A DNA stretch of 7,486 nt from Azoarcus sp. (GCA_031259795.1 JAIRLA010000303.1:1-7486); one strand, 5' to 3'. Counted from the first letter of the stretch, positions 1 through 6,596 are shown. The notes: generated by a model from the letters alone, not told the origin. Numbers and translations are program-made.

Positions 1-41
1 GTGCAAGGCGCTCGGAGTGCGGTGCAAGGCGCTCGGAGTGC
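1..41. repeat. 21-bp tandem repeat, two copies, cut by window edge
   Basis: The 20-base unit GTGCAAGGCGCTCGGAGTGC occurs at 1-20 and again at 22-41, giving an exact 21-bp period. A more diverged, partly similar stretch follows to about 62. The period is a multiple of three, so the repeat could lie in a coding sequence (plus frame VQGARSA repeated). That frame then runs antisense through the 3' end of mltA, which argues against a gene. The array may continue to the left of the window. Its function is not evident. Confidence 0.7.
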
Positions 42-80
42 ATCGAACGGCGCTCCGGGCGCTCCGCGCCGGACGATGCA
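39..80. other. Long imperfect hairpin downstream of mltA
   Basis: TGCATCG (39-45) pairs with CGATGCA (74-80). After a 2x2 internal mismatch, CGGCGC (48-53) pairs with GCGCCG (66-71), leaving a 12-base loop. This gives 13 base pairs in a coaxial arrangement immediately after the tandem repeat. There is no T-tract on either side, so it is not a classical intrinsic terminator. A REP-like palindrome or an RNA 3'-end structure is possible. The pairing is seen directly; any role is inference. Confidence 0.45.
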
Positions 81-191
81 TCGGAAGCGCGGCGCGAACA
101 GCCGTGGACATCCCGCTTCAAACGGCATGGGCCTCTACGCGCCACTCTGGTTTTGTATCGACAGCGGCAGAGGAAACATAGCGTGTGGCCC

Positions 192-215
192 CATGCCCGC
201 AGACAGCGGGACATG
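192..215 (-). terminator. Hairpin just past the mltA stop
   Basis: On the minus strand, CATG-T-CCCGC, loop TGTCT, GCGGG-CATG forms a 9-bp stem with one bulged base, starting 8 bases after the mltA stop codon. No run of T follows, so it would be a weak terminator or a 3'-end stabilising structure. Position and pairing support a role at the end of the mltA transcript; termination itself is inferred. Confidence 0.4.
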
Positions 216-223
216 CCAAGTTC

Positions 224-1498
224 TTATCGTTTATCCGCGATCTCTTCCGCCGTCACGGCGTTCGGCAGCAATACCCACATCCTGCCTTGCTGCCGCATCT
301 TGCCCGCTTGCGCGCCGGCTTCGGGGCCGAAGCCCCAGAAGAAGTCGGCCCGCACCGCGCCTTTGATCGCGCTGCCGGTGTCCTGCGCCATGACCAGCCG
401 TTCGAGCGGTTTTTGCGACAGCGGCCAGGTGGAGGCGAGGAATACCGGCGCGCCGAGCGGGATGTGGGCGGGGTCGACGGCGATGCTGCGTCCGGCATGG
501 AGCGGTACGCCCAGCGCGCCGATGGGGCCGCCGTCGCCCGGCGGCAGTTCGCGGAAGAAGACGTAGCTCGGATTACTGTTGAGCAACTCGCCAAGACGGC
601 GCGGATTGCGCCGTACCCATTGGCGGATGCCTTCCATCGAGGCCCGCTCGGCGCTGAGTTCTCCCTGTTTGACCAGCCAGCGCCCGATGGAGCGGTAGGG
701 ATGGCCGTTCTGGTCGGCATAGCCGATGCGCACCCGGCCGCCGTCGGGCAGTTCGACTTGTCCCGAGCCTTGCACTTGCAGGAAGAACAGGTCGATCGGA
801 TCGGCGGCCCACAACAGCGCGCGCGCGGGGAGTTTGTCCTGCCGTTCGCTCAGTTCCCCGCGCGTCCAGTAGGGGACGACCTTGTTGCCGGCCAGCCGCC
901 CGCGCAGGCGCATGGATTTGAGTTCCGGGTGCGCCCCGGCAAGGTCGATGGTCAGCATGTCGTCGGGCGGGGCGAGGATCGGCCACGGCGTGGCGGACGA
1001 GCGCTGGCGGCTGCCGCGGATCAGCGGCTCGTAATAGCCGGTGACGAGGCCCTGTTCGCCGTCGCCGCCAATGGATTGCCATGGGGTGAAGCGCTGCTCG
1101 AAGAAGCGGCGCGCTTCGCCATCCGCCAGGGGGACGGGAAGCGCGGCGGCGGCTGCGCAGGTTTCCCGCCAGCTTTCTTGGCGGACGAGGATGCCGCACG
1201 AGGCCAGGAAGGCGGGCCATGCCGCGCCGGGGTCATCGTCGTTCCAGCCCGGCAGCGCTTCCCACGCCGCCTTGCGCCAACTCGCGGGCGCTTTCGCCGG
1301 GGCGGTGACGGGCGGGAAAGCGGAAGAATCTTCCGGCGGGCAGGGCGGACATGTCGCCGGGCAGACGGATGCGGAGATTGTGCCGTTGTCCGCTTCCGGC
1401 ACGGTCTGGGTGCAAGCGGAAACGAGCGCCGCGGCGCAGGCCGCCAGGGCGGGAAGAGCAAGGCGGCGGAGTGGGGAAATCCTGGGGAACTGGATCAT
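224..1498 (-). CDS. mltA: Membrane-bound lytic murein transglycosylase A (MltA)
   Basis: This 424-aa outer-membrane lipoprotein is predicted to cleave the MurNAc-GlcNAc bond of peptidoglycan with formation of 1,6-anhydroMurNAc. The N terminus is a lipoprotein signal: basic RISPLRR, a hydrophobic stretch, then lipobox VSAC with C29 as the lipidated residue. The MltA domain includes GLVTGYYEPLIRGS and the segment LDLFFLQVQGSGQVEL-like (here PIDLFFLQVQGSGQVELPDG). The C-terminal 3D domain has VDPAHIPLGAPVF and DTGSAIKG. Aspartates D373 and D385 (DFFWG) are the conserved pair; by family knowledge one of them, probably D385, matches the single catalytic Asp of E. coli MltA. Length is slightly above the E. 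coli protein, mostly from a Pro/Ala-rich linker after the lipobox. The ATG at 1498 lacks a strong Shine-Dalgarno, but the signal peptide begins right after it, which supports this start. It is divergent from the plus-strand gene run. Confidence 0.95.
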   Translation of the reverse strand: MIQFPRISPLRRLALPALAACAAALVSACTQTVPEADNGTISASVCPATCPPCPPEDSSAFPPVTAPAKAPASWRKAAWEALPGWNDDDPGAAWPAFLASCGILVRQESWRETCAAAAALPVPLADGEARRFFEQRFTPWQSIGGDGEQGLVTGYYEPLIRGSRQRSSATPWPILAPPDDMLTIDLAGAHPELKSMRLRGRLAGNKVVPYWTRGELSERQDKLPARALLWAADPIDLFFLQVQGSGQVELPDGGRVRIGYADQNGHPYRSIGRWLVKQGELSAERASMEGIRQWVRRNPRRLGELLNSNPSYVFFRELPPGDGGPIGALGVPLHAGRSIAVDPAHIPLGAPVFLASTWPLSQKPLERLVMAQDTGSAIKGAVRADFFWGFGPEAGAQAGKMRQQGRMWVLLPNAVTAEEIADKR

Positions 1499-1521
1499 GG
1501 CGCGACCGGAACGGGCTGATC

Positions 1522-1568
1522 GGGATAAACTGGGCGGCTTCGATTTTCAATCCGATATTCAGTATAAC
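1522..1568. promoter_or_regulatory. Candidate divergent promoters, mltA / small membrane gene
   Basis: The 104-bp gap between two divergent starts must hold promoters for both. On the plus strand, TATAAC (1563-1568) is a good -10 candidate about 35 bases ahead of the ATG at 1603, but its -35 is weak. On the minus strand, TTGAAA (1550-1545) is spaced 17 bases from TATCCC (1527-1522), about 24 bases ahead of the mltA ATG; here the -35 is good and the -10 poor. A GC-rich hairpin (1572-1590) lies just before the ribosome binding site of the plus-strand gene. These are pattern matches only. Confidence 0.3.
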
Positions 1569-1602
1569 GGCGGGCGGGCGGCGCTCGCCCAGGGAGAGCG
1601 CG

Positions 1603-1773
1603 ATGTGGGTGGCTTTTTTCGAGGTCGGCATCGTCCTGGCGCTGGTGCTGGCCGTATTGTGGGCGTTGCGATCGCGCACAGGGACGCGGGGACGCGGCGG
1701 CGCGAGCATGGACGGTGGATGGGATGGCGATAGCGGCGATGGCGGCGGGGGCGATGGCGGCGGCGGCGACTGA
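1603..1773 (+). CDS. Small single-pass membrane protein with Gly/Asp-rich tail
   Basis: This 56-aa protein is not recognised as a named family. Residues 4-22 (FFEVGIVLALVLAVLWAL region) form one hydrophobic transmembrane helix, followed by a basic stretch (RSRTGTRGRG) and a tail of Gly, Asp and Ser ending in GGGGD repeats. By the positive-inside tendency the basic segment and the tail would be cytoplasmic. A purine-rich ribosome binding site, AGGGAGAG (1591-1598), is well placed before the ATG at 1603, which supports real translation. The 3' end overlaps the annotated start of the DUF815 ATPase by up to 59 bases in another frame, so the two are probably translationally coupled. The tail could reflect only the GC-rich, repetitive DNA of the overlap. 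Function is unknown. Confidence 0.6.
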   Translation: MWVAFFEVGIVLALVLAVLWALRSRTGTRGRGGASMDGGWDGDSGDGGGGDGGGGD

Positions 1774-2665
1774 ACTGGAAGCGCTGCTCGCGCGCGCCGA
1801 ACGGATACTGGCGCGGCTGGAGGCGGTATTGCCCGGCCCGGCGGCCGCGCCCGATTGGCAAGCCGCGCATGCCTTCTTGTGGCGGCGGCGCTACGGGCGG
1901 GCGAGTTTGCAGGCGGTCACGGCGCTTTCGCGCATCCGTCTGCGGGATTTGCGGGACATCGACGAGCAGAAGGCGCGCATCGACCGCAATACGCGGCAGT
2001 TCCTCGCCGGGCGGCGCGCCAACAATGTCTTGCTGACGGGCGCGCGCGGTTCGGGCAAGTCCTCGCTGGTCAAGGCGTTGCTCAATGAATACGCGGACAG
2101 GGGGTTGCGCGTGATCGAAGTCGACAAGGGCGATCTCGTCGACTTGCCGGAGATCATGGAACTGCTGGCCGGACGGCCCGAGCGTTTCATCGTCTTCTGC
2201 GACGATCTTTCTTTCGAGGAAGGCGAGGCGGGCTACAAGGCGCTCAAGAGCGCGCTCGACGGTTCGATGTCCGGCATGGCGGACAACGTGCTGCTCTACG
2301 CGACATCCAACCGCCGCCACCTGATGCCGGAATACCACGACGAGAACATGCCGGTGCGCCACGCCGGCGGCGAAATCCATCCCGGCGAGGCGGTGGAGGA
2401 GAAAGTTTCGCTCTCCGAGCGTTTCGGGCTGTGGTTGTCCTTCTATCCGTTCGGGCAGGACGAGTACCTCGATATTGCCGCCCATTGGCTGGAAATGTTC
2501 GGAGCGCCGCCGGCGCGCATCGCCGCCGCGCGCCAGGAGGCCCTGCAATGGGCGCTGATGCGCGGTTCGCGTTCGGGGCGGGTGGCGTGGCAGTTCGCGC
2601 GCGATTACGCCGGGCGCTTCGATGACGATGGGGACGGCGAGGGTGCGGGTCCGGATCGGCCATGA
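1715..2665 (+). CDS. DUF815-family AAA-type ATP-binding protein
   Basis: This is a 316-aa P-loop ATPase of the DUF815 group, widespread in Proteobacteria and without an established function. Walker A is GARGSGKS at residues 109-116. Walker B is RFIVFCDDLSFEE with D163/D164. A sensor-1-like ATSNRRHL follows at 196-203, and a conserved LSERFG (233-238) carries a candidate arginine finger, R236. The N-terminal third is an Ala/Leu-rich helical region. The C terminus has the GSRSGRVAWQF block, then an acidic Gly/Asp tail. The start is uncertain: in-frame ATGs lie at 1715, 1724, 1739 and 1754, none with a strong Shine-Dalgarno, and the gene overlaps the small membrane gene upstream. Its stop overlaps the next start as ATGA (2662-2665), so coupling with the Nudix/ThiE gene is likely. 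The family assignment is firm; the biological role is not known. Confidence 0.92.
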   Translation: MDGMAIAAMAAGAMAAAATELEALLARAERILARLEAVLPGPAAAPDWQAAHAFLWRRRYGRASLQAVTALSRIRLRDLRDIDEQKARIDRNTRQFLAGRRANNVLLTGARGSGKSSLVKALLNEYADRGLRVIEVDKGDLVDLPEIMELLAGRPERFIVFCDDLSFEEGEAGYKALKSALDGSMSGMADNVLLYATSNRRHLMPEYHDENMPVRHAGGEIHPGEAVEEKVSLSERFGLWLSFYPFGQDEYLDIAAHWLEMFGAPPARIAAARQEALQWALMRGSRSGRVAWQFARDYAGRFDDDGDGEGAGPDRP

Positions 2666-3636
2666 GCCGCAAGACCGTCGATGTCGCCGCCGGAGTCATC
2701 GTGCGTGGCGATGGCCGCTTCTTGCTCGGCCAGCGTGCGCCGGACACTTTCTATCCGGGTTATTGGGAATTCCCCGGCGGCAAGGTCGAAATGGGCGAAT
2801 CGCCCGCGCAGGCGCTGTGCCGCGAACTGGCCGAGGAATTGGGCATTTTTGTCGATGGCTTTCATCCATGGCTCGTGCGCGTGCACGAATATGAACATGC
2901 GCGCGTCCGGCTGCATTTTTTCGAGGTCACGCATTGGCGGGGCGACATCCGCGACCATGTCCATAGCGCCTTGGCGTGGGTCGCGCCCGGCGGTGAAAGC
3001 CCCGCGCCGATGCTGCCGGCCAACGGCCCCATTCTCAAGGCGTTGGCGCTGCCCCGGCGCATGGGGATCACCCATGCCTCCGCCATCGGAGTCGAGGCGC
3101 AGCTCGCCGCGATCGCGCGCGCGCTGGCGGCGGGTCTGCGCCTGATCCAGATCCGCGAGGCCGGGCTGTCCGCGCGCCGGCGGCATGCGTTCGCGGCCGA
3201 AACCGTGCGGCGCGCGCATGCGGCGGGCGCGCTCGTCTTGGTCAACGGCGACACGGAATTGGCGCGCGCGACCGGCGCCGACGGCCTGCACCTGCCGGCG
3301 CTTCACTTGGCGGAGTGCGGCGCGCGCCCCGATTTCCCGTGGGTTGGCGCATCCTGCCACACACGCGCCGAACTCGAACACGCCGCGTCGCTGGGGCTGG
3401 ATTACGCCCTGCTCGGCGCGGTGAAAGACACGCCGACGCACCCCGGCGGCGCGCCTCTGGGATGGGAAAGTTTCGCGGCCCTGGGCGCGGATTTGGCGCT
3501 GCCGGTCTTTGCCCTTGGCGGACTCGATATGGACATGGACGGCGGCGATATGGATAGCGCGCGCACGGCGGGGGCGCATGGCATCGCCGCCATCAGAAGC
3601 GCGTGGATCGATCGGGAAAATATTGTCGAGGAATAA
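2662..3636 (+). CDS. Nudix hydrolase (MutT) fused to ThiE-like TIM-barrel domain
   Basis: This 324-aa two-domain protein is of a type common in Beta- and Gammaproteobacteria. Residues 1-130 form a MutT-like Nudix domain with a perfect Nudix box at 40-62 (G, five residues, E46, seven residues, R54-E55-L56-A57-E58-E59-L60-G61-I62). It also has YPGYWEFPGGKVE, typical of 8-oxo-dGTP diphosphatases that sanitise the nucleotide pool. Residues about 132-317 resemble thiamine-phosphate synthase/TenI: LIQIRE, LVNGDTELA, GADGLHL, VGASCHT, LLGAVKDTPTHPG, PLGW and FALGGL. Typical ThiE substrate residues are not all present, so thiamine synthesis cannot be assumed. Near residues 289-298 there is an odd Met/Asp/Gly run (DMDMDGGDMD) where relatives usually have a short loop. 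The start ATG overlaps the preceding stop. The likely role is oxidised-nucleotide hydrolysis; the role of the second domain is open. Confidence 0.93.
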   Translation: MSRKTVDVAAGVIVRGDGRFLLGQRAPDTFYPGYWEFPGGKVEMGESPAQALCRELAEELGIFVDGFHPWLVRVHEYEHARVRLHFFEVTHWRGDIRDHVHSALAWVAPGGESPAPMLPANGPILKALALPRRMGITHASAIGVEAQLAAIARALAAGLRLIQIREAGLSARRRHAFAAETVRRAHAAGALVLVNGDTELARATGADGLHLPALHLAECGARPDFPWVGASCHTRAELEHAASLGLDYALLGAVKDTPTHPGGAPLGWESFAALGADLALPVFALGGLDMDMDGGDMDSARTAGAHGIAAIRSAWIDRENIVEE

Positions 3637-3651
3637 CGTGAAGAGAAGGAA

Positions 3652-4443
3652 ATGAGAAAGAAAATGGGCATTCGATACATGGGCGCGGCGCGCCCCGGCG
3701 TGTTCGCGCCGTTATTGGCGGCGTTGCTCCTGGCCGGGTGCGGCGATGCGCAATCCACTTTCCTGGAAAACCAGAAAAAATACGCGCGAGTACGCGGCGC
3801 GATGGAAGAAAAGAGTTCCGTCCTGACCAGGACATTGACGGAAAATGGCCTGAGCGTTTCCGACCTCAATATCTTGATCGTCGCGTATAAAGATGAAAGC
3901 ATTCTGGAGCTTTACGCCAAGAGCCGCGCCGAGAAAGCCTATCGCCCCATCAAGACGTACAGGATCGCCGCCAGATCGGGCGTCCTGGGGCCGAAATCCG
4001 AACAGGGCGATTTCCAGGTGCCGGAAGGGTTCTATCGCATCGACCGCTTCAATCCCGCCAGCCAGTTCCATCTTTCACTGGGTATCAATTACCCGAACAG
4101 CGCCGATCGCCGCCGCAGCCACGCCGGGAAACTGGGCGGCGACATTTTCATTCATGGCGCGTCCGTGACAATCGGCTGCCTGCCCATTACCGACGACAAA
4201 ATCAAGGAATTATATTTATACGCGGTATTTGCGCGCAATGGCGGGCAATCGACGATTCCGGTATATATCTTCCCGTTTTCGATGAACGACGCCAATATGA
4301 ACACATTCGCGCGCCGTTATGCCGCCGACCCTTCCCTGGTCGCATTCTGGCGGAACCTGAAGCAGGGGTTCGATCTTTTCATGACCAATAAAATACCGCT
4401 CGCCGTCGCGCCGGATACCAATGGACATTACATCTATCGGTGA
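3652..4443 (+). CDS. YafK-like L,D-transpeptidase-family (YkuD) lipoprotein
   Basis: This is a 263-aa cell-envelope protein. An N-terminal signal ends in lipobox LAGC (C30), so it is probably a lipoprotein, unlike a plain periplasmic enzyme. The catalytic core of the YkuD fold is seen as GDIFIHGASVTIGCLPIT, with H168 and C176 as the expected His and nucleophilic Cys. Upstream LILIVAYKDESILELYAK and KTYRIAARSGVLGPKSEQGDF match the substrate-site region of the YafK branch. E. coli YafK (DpaA) releases the Braun lipoprotein from peptidoglycan; whether this protein is such an amidase or a transpeptidase cannot be decided from sequence. It starts 15 bases after the Nudix/ThiE stop. AAGGA (3646-3650) lies only one base from the ATG at 3652; a second ATG at 3664 also keeps the signal peptide and could be the true start. 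It is likely the last gene of the plus-strand unit. Confidence 0.88.
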   Translation: MRKKMGIRYMGAARPGVFAPLLAALLLAGCGDAQSTFLENQKKYARVRGAMEEKSSVLTRTLTENGLSVSDLNILIVAYKDESILELYAKSRAEKAYRPIKTYRIAARSGVLGPKSEQGDFQVPEGFYRIDRFNPASQFHLSLGINYPNSADRRRSHAGKLGGDIFIHGASVTIGCLPITDDKIKELYLYAVFARNGGQSTIPVYIFPFSMNDANMNTFARRYAADPSLVAFWRNLKQGFDLFMTNKIPLAVAPDTNGHYIYR

Positions 4444-4451
4444 CGCGGTTT

Positions 4452-4473
4452 CGCCATCGGAGCGATGATGGCG
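4452..4473 (+). terminator. Hairpin after the YafK-like gene
   Basis: CGCCATC (4452-4458) pairs perfectly with GATGGCG (4467-4473) across an 8-base loop, starting 8 bases after the stop codon at 4443. No T-tract follows. It may mark the 3' end of the operon transcript, possibly together with the larger inverted repeat at 4511-4534. Termination is inferred from position. Confidence 0.35.
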
Positions 4474-4510
4474 CCGCTCGGGCATGGGCTGCGCGCCGGA
4501 TGGTTGGAGA

Positions 4511-4597
4511 CCCTCTCCCGCAAGCGGGAGAGGGAACGACAGGTGGTTTTCGCAATGGCGAGTTCTTCCGATGAATTCCCTCCCCCCGCTGGCGGGG
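4511..4597. repeat. REP-like intergenic inverted repeats
   Basis: CCCTCTCCCGC (4511-4521) and GCGGGAGAGGG (4524-4534) form a perfect 11-bp inverted repeat with two bases between the arms. About 50 bases on, CCCCGC (4584-4589) and GCGGGG (4592-4597) form a second, smaller one, also with a 2-base spacer. C/T-rich palindromes of this type are familiar as dispersed intergenic repeats in GC-rich proteobacteria, where they can act as 3'-end structures. No T-run follows. They sit exactly between the operon and the accessory Rhs region, where recombination could have occurred. Confidence 0.6.
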
Positions 4598-4665
4598 CAT
4601 AGGTATCTACATGTCTGGTTCAGTCAGCTCAAGTTTTTGTACATGGTATATCTAACCATCAATAC

Positions 4666-5976
4666 ATGCCTGTTCGACCACGCGCTCGCCAATGCGGCGG
4701 GAAAGCGCCCGGCGGCAGTCCCGGCATGATCTGCACGAACGCGCAGACCACGCTGATGAGCCTTTCGTTCAAGGACATGCCTGAACGGTGGCGCGACAAT
4801 GGCGGCAAGGAATCGACGAGGAAGACCTGCAACGAGCGCGGCAAGATCACCAGCCGCATCGACCCCGTGGGCCGCGAGACCAGATACGAATATGCCGAAA
4901 ACGGCATCGACCTCATCAAAGTCCAGCAAAGGACCGCCAAAGGGTGGGATACCCTGGAGCAGATCACCTGGAACAACAACCATCGCCCGCTGACCATCCG
5001 GGACGCAGCCGGGCGCACGACGAAATACACCTGGAACGCCACCGGGCAACTGACCAGCCAGACCAACATCCTCAATCAAACCACGCGCCACGAGTGCGAC
5101 GATAACGGGCGGCTGGTAAAAGTCACCAACCTCTTGGGCCACGCCGAAGCGACGTACACCTGCGATGCCGCAGGCAACGTCGCTACCGGGACCGATTCGC
5201 AAGGCTACACCCTCTATACGTGGTGCGGCGATACGATTTGCCAAGCGCGTGACGGTAACGACCAACCGATTGCGTATTATTTTGGCGAAGGAACCTTCCG
5301 CCCGGAACCCAATACACCAGTGAGCAAATTCCAGGGCGAACGGGAGTATTACGCGAAGGATCAGCTTGGTTCGGTGCGGGATGTGTTGGATCAACAGGGC
5401 AATGTGACCGCCAGTTATGACTATGATCCGTATGGAAAACTGACCAACAGCCCGGTAACGCCGCCGGAGTTTGGCTACGCAGGGATGCAGTACCACGGCG
5501 GGTCGTATTTGACGACGTATCGGGCTTATGAGCCGCAAACCGGGCGGTGGTTATCGAGGGACCCGATTGAAGAATTGGGGGGGTATGGGTATGTGGGGGA
5601 AAATCCTGTTTCATGTATTGACATGAATGGGGGAATCGCTGTTCCTGTCGTTATTATATTGGGAGGTCTTTACGTTTATAGTCAACAACCATCAGGAGGT
5701 GGTGGAGCAGATGGTGGTTTAGGTACTTTGATGAGCGGGGGATCTAGTTCTGGATCTTGGTATTGGGTAGAGTCCCGATGTTCTGATAAAGAGCGCGCAA
5801 TTGATATTCCAAATTGGGCCAAGGGTAAAACTAGAAACCTAGGTGAAAGTTGTGATGATTTTGCCAAGAGACTACTCAGAGAACAATATGGGTGCGATAA
5901 TCCTCGTATCAATAAGACGGGGGCAGCGTCAGAGTTCAGTCAAATTAAAAAAAATTGCGAGCGAGGTGGCGAATGA
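4666..5976 (+). CDS. 5'-truncated Rhs protein with C-terminal toxin-like domain
   Basis: The 436-aa open frame holds only the 3' part of an Rhs/YD-repeat protein (full-length members usually exceed 1,000 aa). YD-type repeats lie at about 50-175 (ITSRIDPVGRETRYEYAENG, TIRDAAGRTTKYTW, YTCDAAGNV). The RHS-associated core spans 229-322: YYAKDQLGSVRDVL, YDYDPYGKL, YRAYEPQTGRWLSRDPI, ending NPVSCIDMNG. The variable C-terminal tip follows (5632-5973, about 114 aa): a hydrophobic segment at 323-338, a Gly/Ser linker, then a compact domain with IPNWAKG, GESCDDFAKRLL and GAASEFSQIKKNC. This resembles tips seen on other polymorphic toxins; I cannot assign its catalytic activity. Base composition drops sharply in AT-rich direction near 5600, as in swapped Rhs tips. 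No convincing ribosome binding site precedes any ATG (4666, 4726, 4756, 4777), and the frame is open back to a stop at 4600. It is therefore probably a displaced, N-terminally truncated fragment whose expression is doubtful. Confidence 0.8.
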   Translation: MPVRPRARQCGGKAPGGSPGMICTNAQTTLMSLSFKDMPERWRDNGGKESTRKTCNERGKITSRIDPVGRETRYEYAENGIDLIKVQQRTAKGWDTLEQITWNNNHRPLTIRDAAGRTTKYTWNATGQLTSQTNILNQTTRHECDDNGRLVKVTNLLGHAEATYTCDAAGNVATGTDSQGYTLYTWCGDTICQARDGNDQPIAYYFGEGTFRPEPNTPVSKFQGEREYYAKDQLGSVRDVLDQQGNVTASYDYDPYGKLTNSPVTPPEFGYAGMQYHGGSYLTTYRAYEPQTGRWLSRDPIEELGGYGYVGENPVSCIDMNGGIAVPVVIILGGLYVYSQQPSGGGGADGGLGTLMSGGSSSGSWYWVESRCSDKERAIDIPNWAKGKTRNLGESCDDFAKRLLREQYGCDNPRINKTGAASEFSQIKKNCERGGE

Positions 5977-6530
5977 ATGAGTCTCTATGTTATGTAATCT
6001 GTTGGTTATTGGACAGCCGCAGGTTTTTCTTGTTATGGGTTAGTGCTGGCAAAGAGCGGGACTATTATGTTTTGTGTAAACATGATCCGCCGCAATTGCT
6101 GCTTGCGCGCTCAGAGGAGGAAATAACTGAGTATGCTGACAGGCATGGTTTACAACTTAGTAACCAGCCTATGGACATTTTCGATTTTAATGTCTTGAAT
6201 GGCGTGCTTGCCGGGTTAAGGCCCGGTAAGCCGCTCTCTGAAAATGCTGCTCGTGAGCTACTGAATATATGGAACACATTAGATGATGTGTCATACTCAT
6301 TAAATAATGATATCATGTCTGTTGATTTGTTTTTAAAGGAGGATGTAGATAAATTGTATGAAAAAATATTTTATGGGAACAATTTGCCCTCCGTGACGCC
6401 AGAAGGAAAGAAATATTCGCCTCTATTTGAGGCCAAAGAAAGAAGTATTCTAAGGAGTTTGTTCAGGCATGCAATAAAAGAAATTACCGGTATCGTTGAT
6501 ACGAAATATCCGGATTTGCCAACTAAATAA
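5973..6530 (+). CDS. Probable immunity protein for the Rhs C-terminal toxin
   Basis: This 185-aa protein is not recognised as a named family. It has no signal peptide and no clear transmembrane helix beyond a hydrophobic patch near the N terminus (VICWLL, FFLLWV), so it is probably cytoplasmic. Notable blocks are EEEITEYADRHGLQ, ELLNIWNTLDDVSYSLN and YEKIFYGNNLPSVTPEGKKY, and the protein is rich in acidic residues. The ATG at 5973 overlaps the Rhs stop (ATGA) and has a good Shine-Dalgarno, GAGGTGG at 5963-5969; a TTG at 5955 in the same frame is less likely. The gene is much AT-richer than the chromosomal genes and matches the composition of the toxin tip. Position immediately after an Rhs tip, size and composition are the standard hallmarks of the cognate immunity gene. 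The role is inferred from context. Confidence 0.7.
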   Translation: MNESLCYVICWLLDSRRFFLLWVSAGKERDYYVLCKHDPPQLLLARSEEEITEYADRHGLQLSNQPMDIFDFNVLNGVLAGLRPGKPLSENAARELLNIWNTLDDVSYSLNNDIMSVDLFLKEDVDKLYEKIFYGNNLPSVTPEGKKYSPLFEAKERSILRSLFRHAIKEITGIVDTKYPDLPTK

Positions 6531-6553
6531 GTAAGCAATAGCCCGAAGCAAAA

Positions 6554-6586
6554 GGTCGGTCAAGAGAAGCGAAGCACAGCCCGACC
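6554..6586. repeat. Inverted repeat GGTCGG / CCGACC
   Basis: GGTCGG (6554-6559) pairs with CCGACC (6581-6586) around a 21-base interior containing GAAGCGAAGC. It begins 24 bases after the immunity gene stop. Composition rises back toward GC here, so this may be the border of the AT-rich toxin/immunity cassette. A dispersed repeat or a transcript 3' end are both possible. Confidence 0.35.
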
Positions 6587-6596
6587 AGTATATGCC

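Noticed and set aside
1..366. Plus-strand open frame containing the VQGARSA repeat
   Set aside because: It runs about 140 bases antisense into mltA, has no ribosome binding site in view and shows no known domain. The repeat is kept as DNA only.
185..1519. 444-aa open frame on the plus strand opposite mltA
   Set aside because: It is a GC-driven shadow of a confidently identified gene on the other strand; its translation shows no family motif.
2605..3579. 324-aa minus-strand open frame opposite the Nudix/ThiE gene
   Set aside because: Arg/Ala-rich shadow translation; the plus strand has an exact Nudix box and ThiE motifs.
4484..4729. 81-aa plus-strand open frame over the REP-like palindromes
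   Set aside because: Its sequence is dictated by the inverted repeats, with no recognisable domain and no ribosome binding site.
4624..5538. 304-aa minus-strand open frame opposite the Rhs gene
   Set aside because: Considered as a possible transposase remnant, but no DDE or other motif is visible and the plus strand has a clear RHS core.
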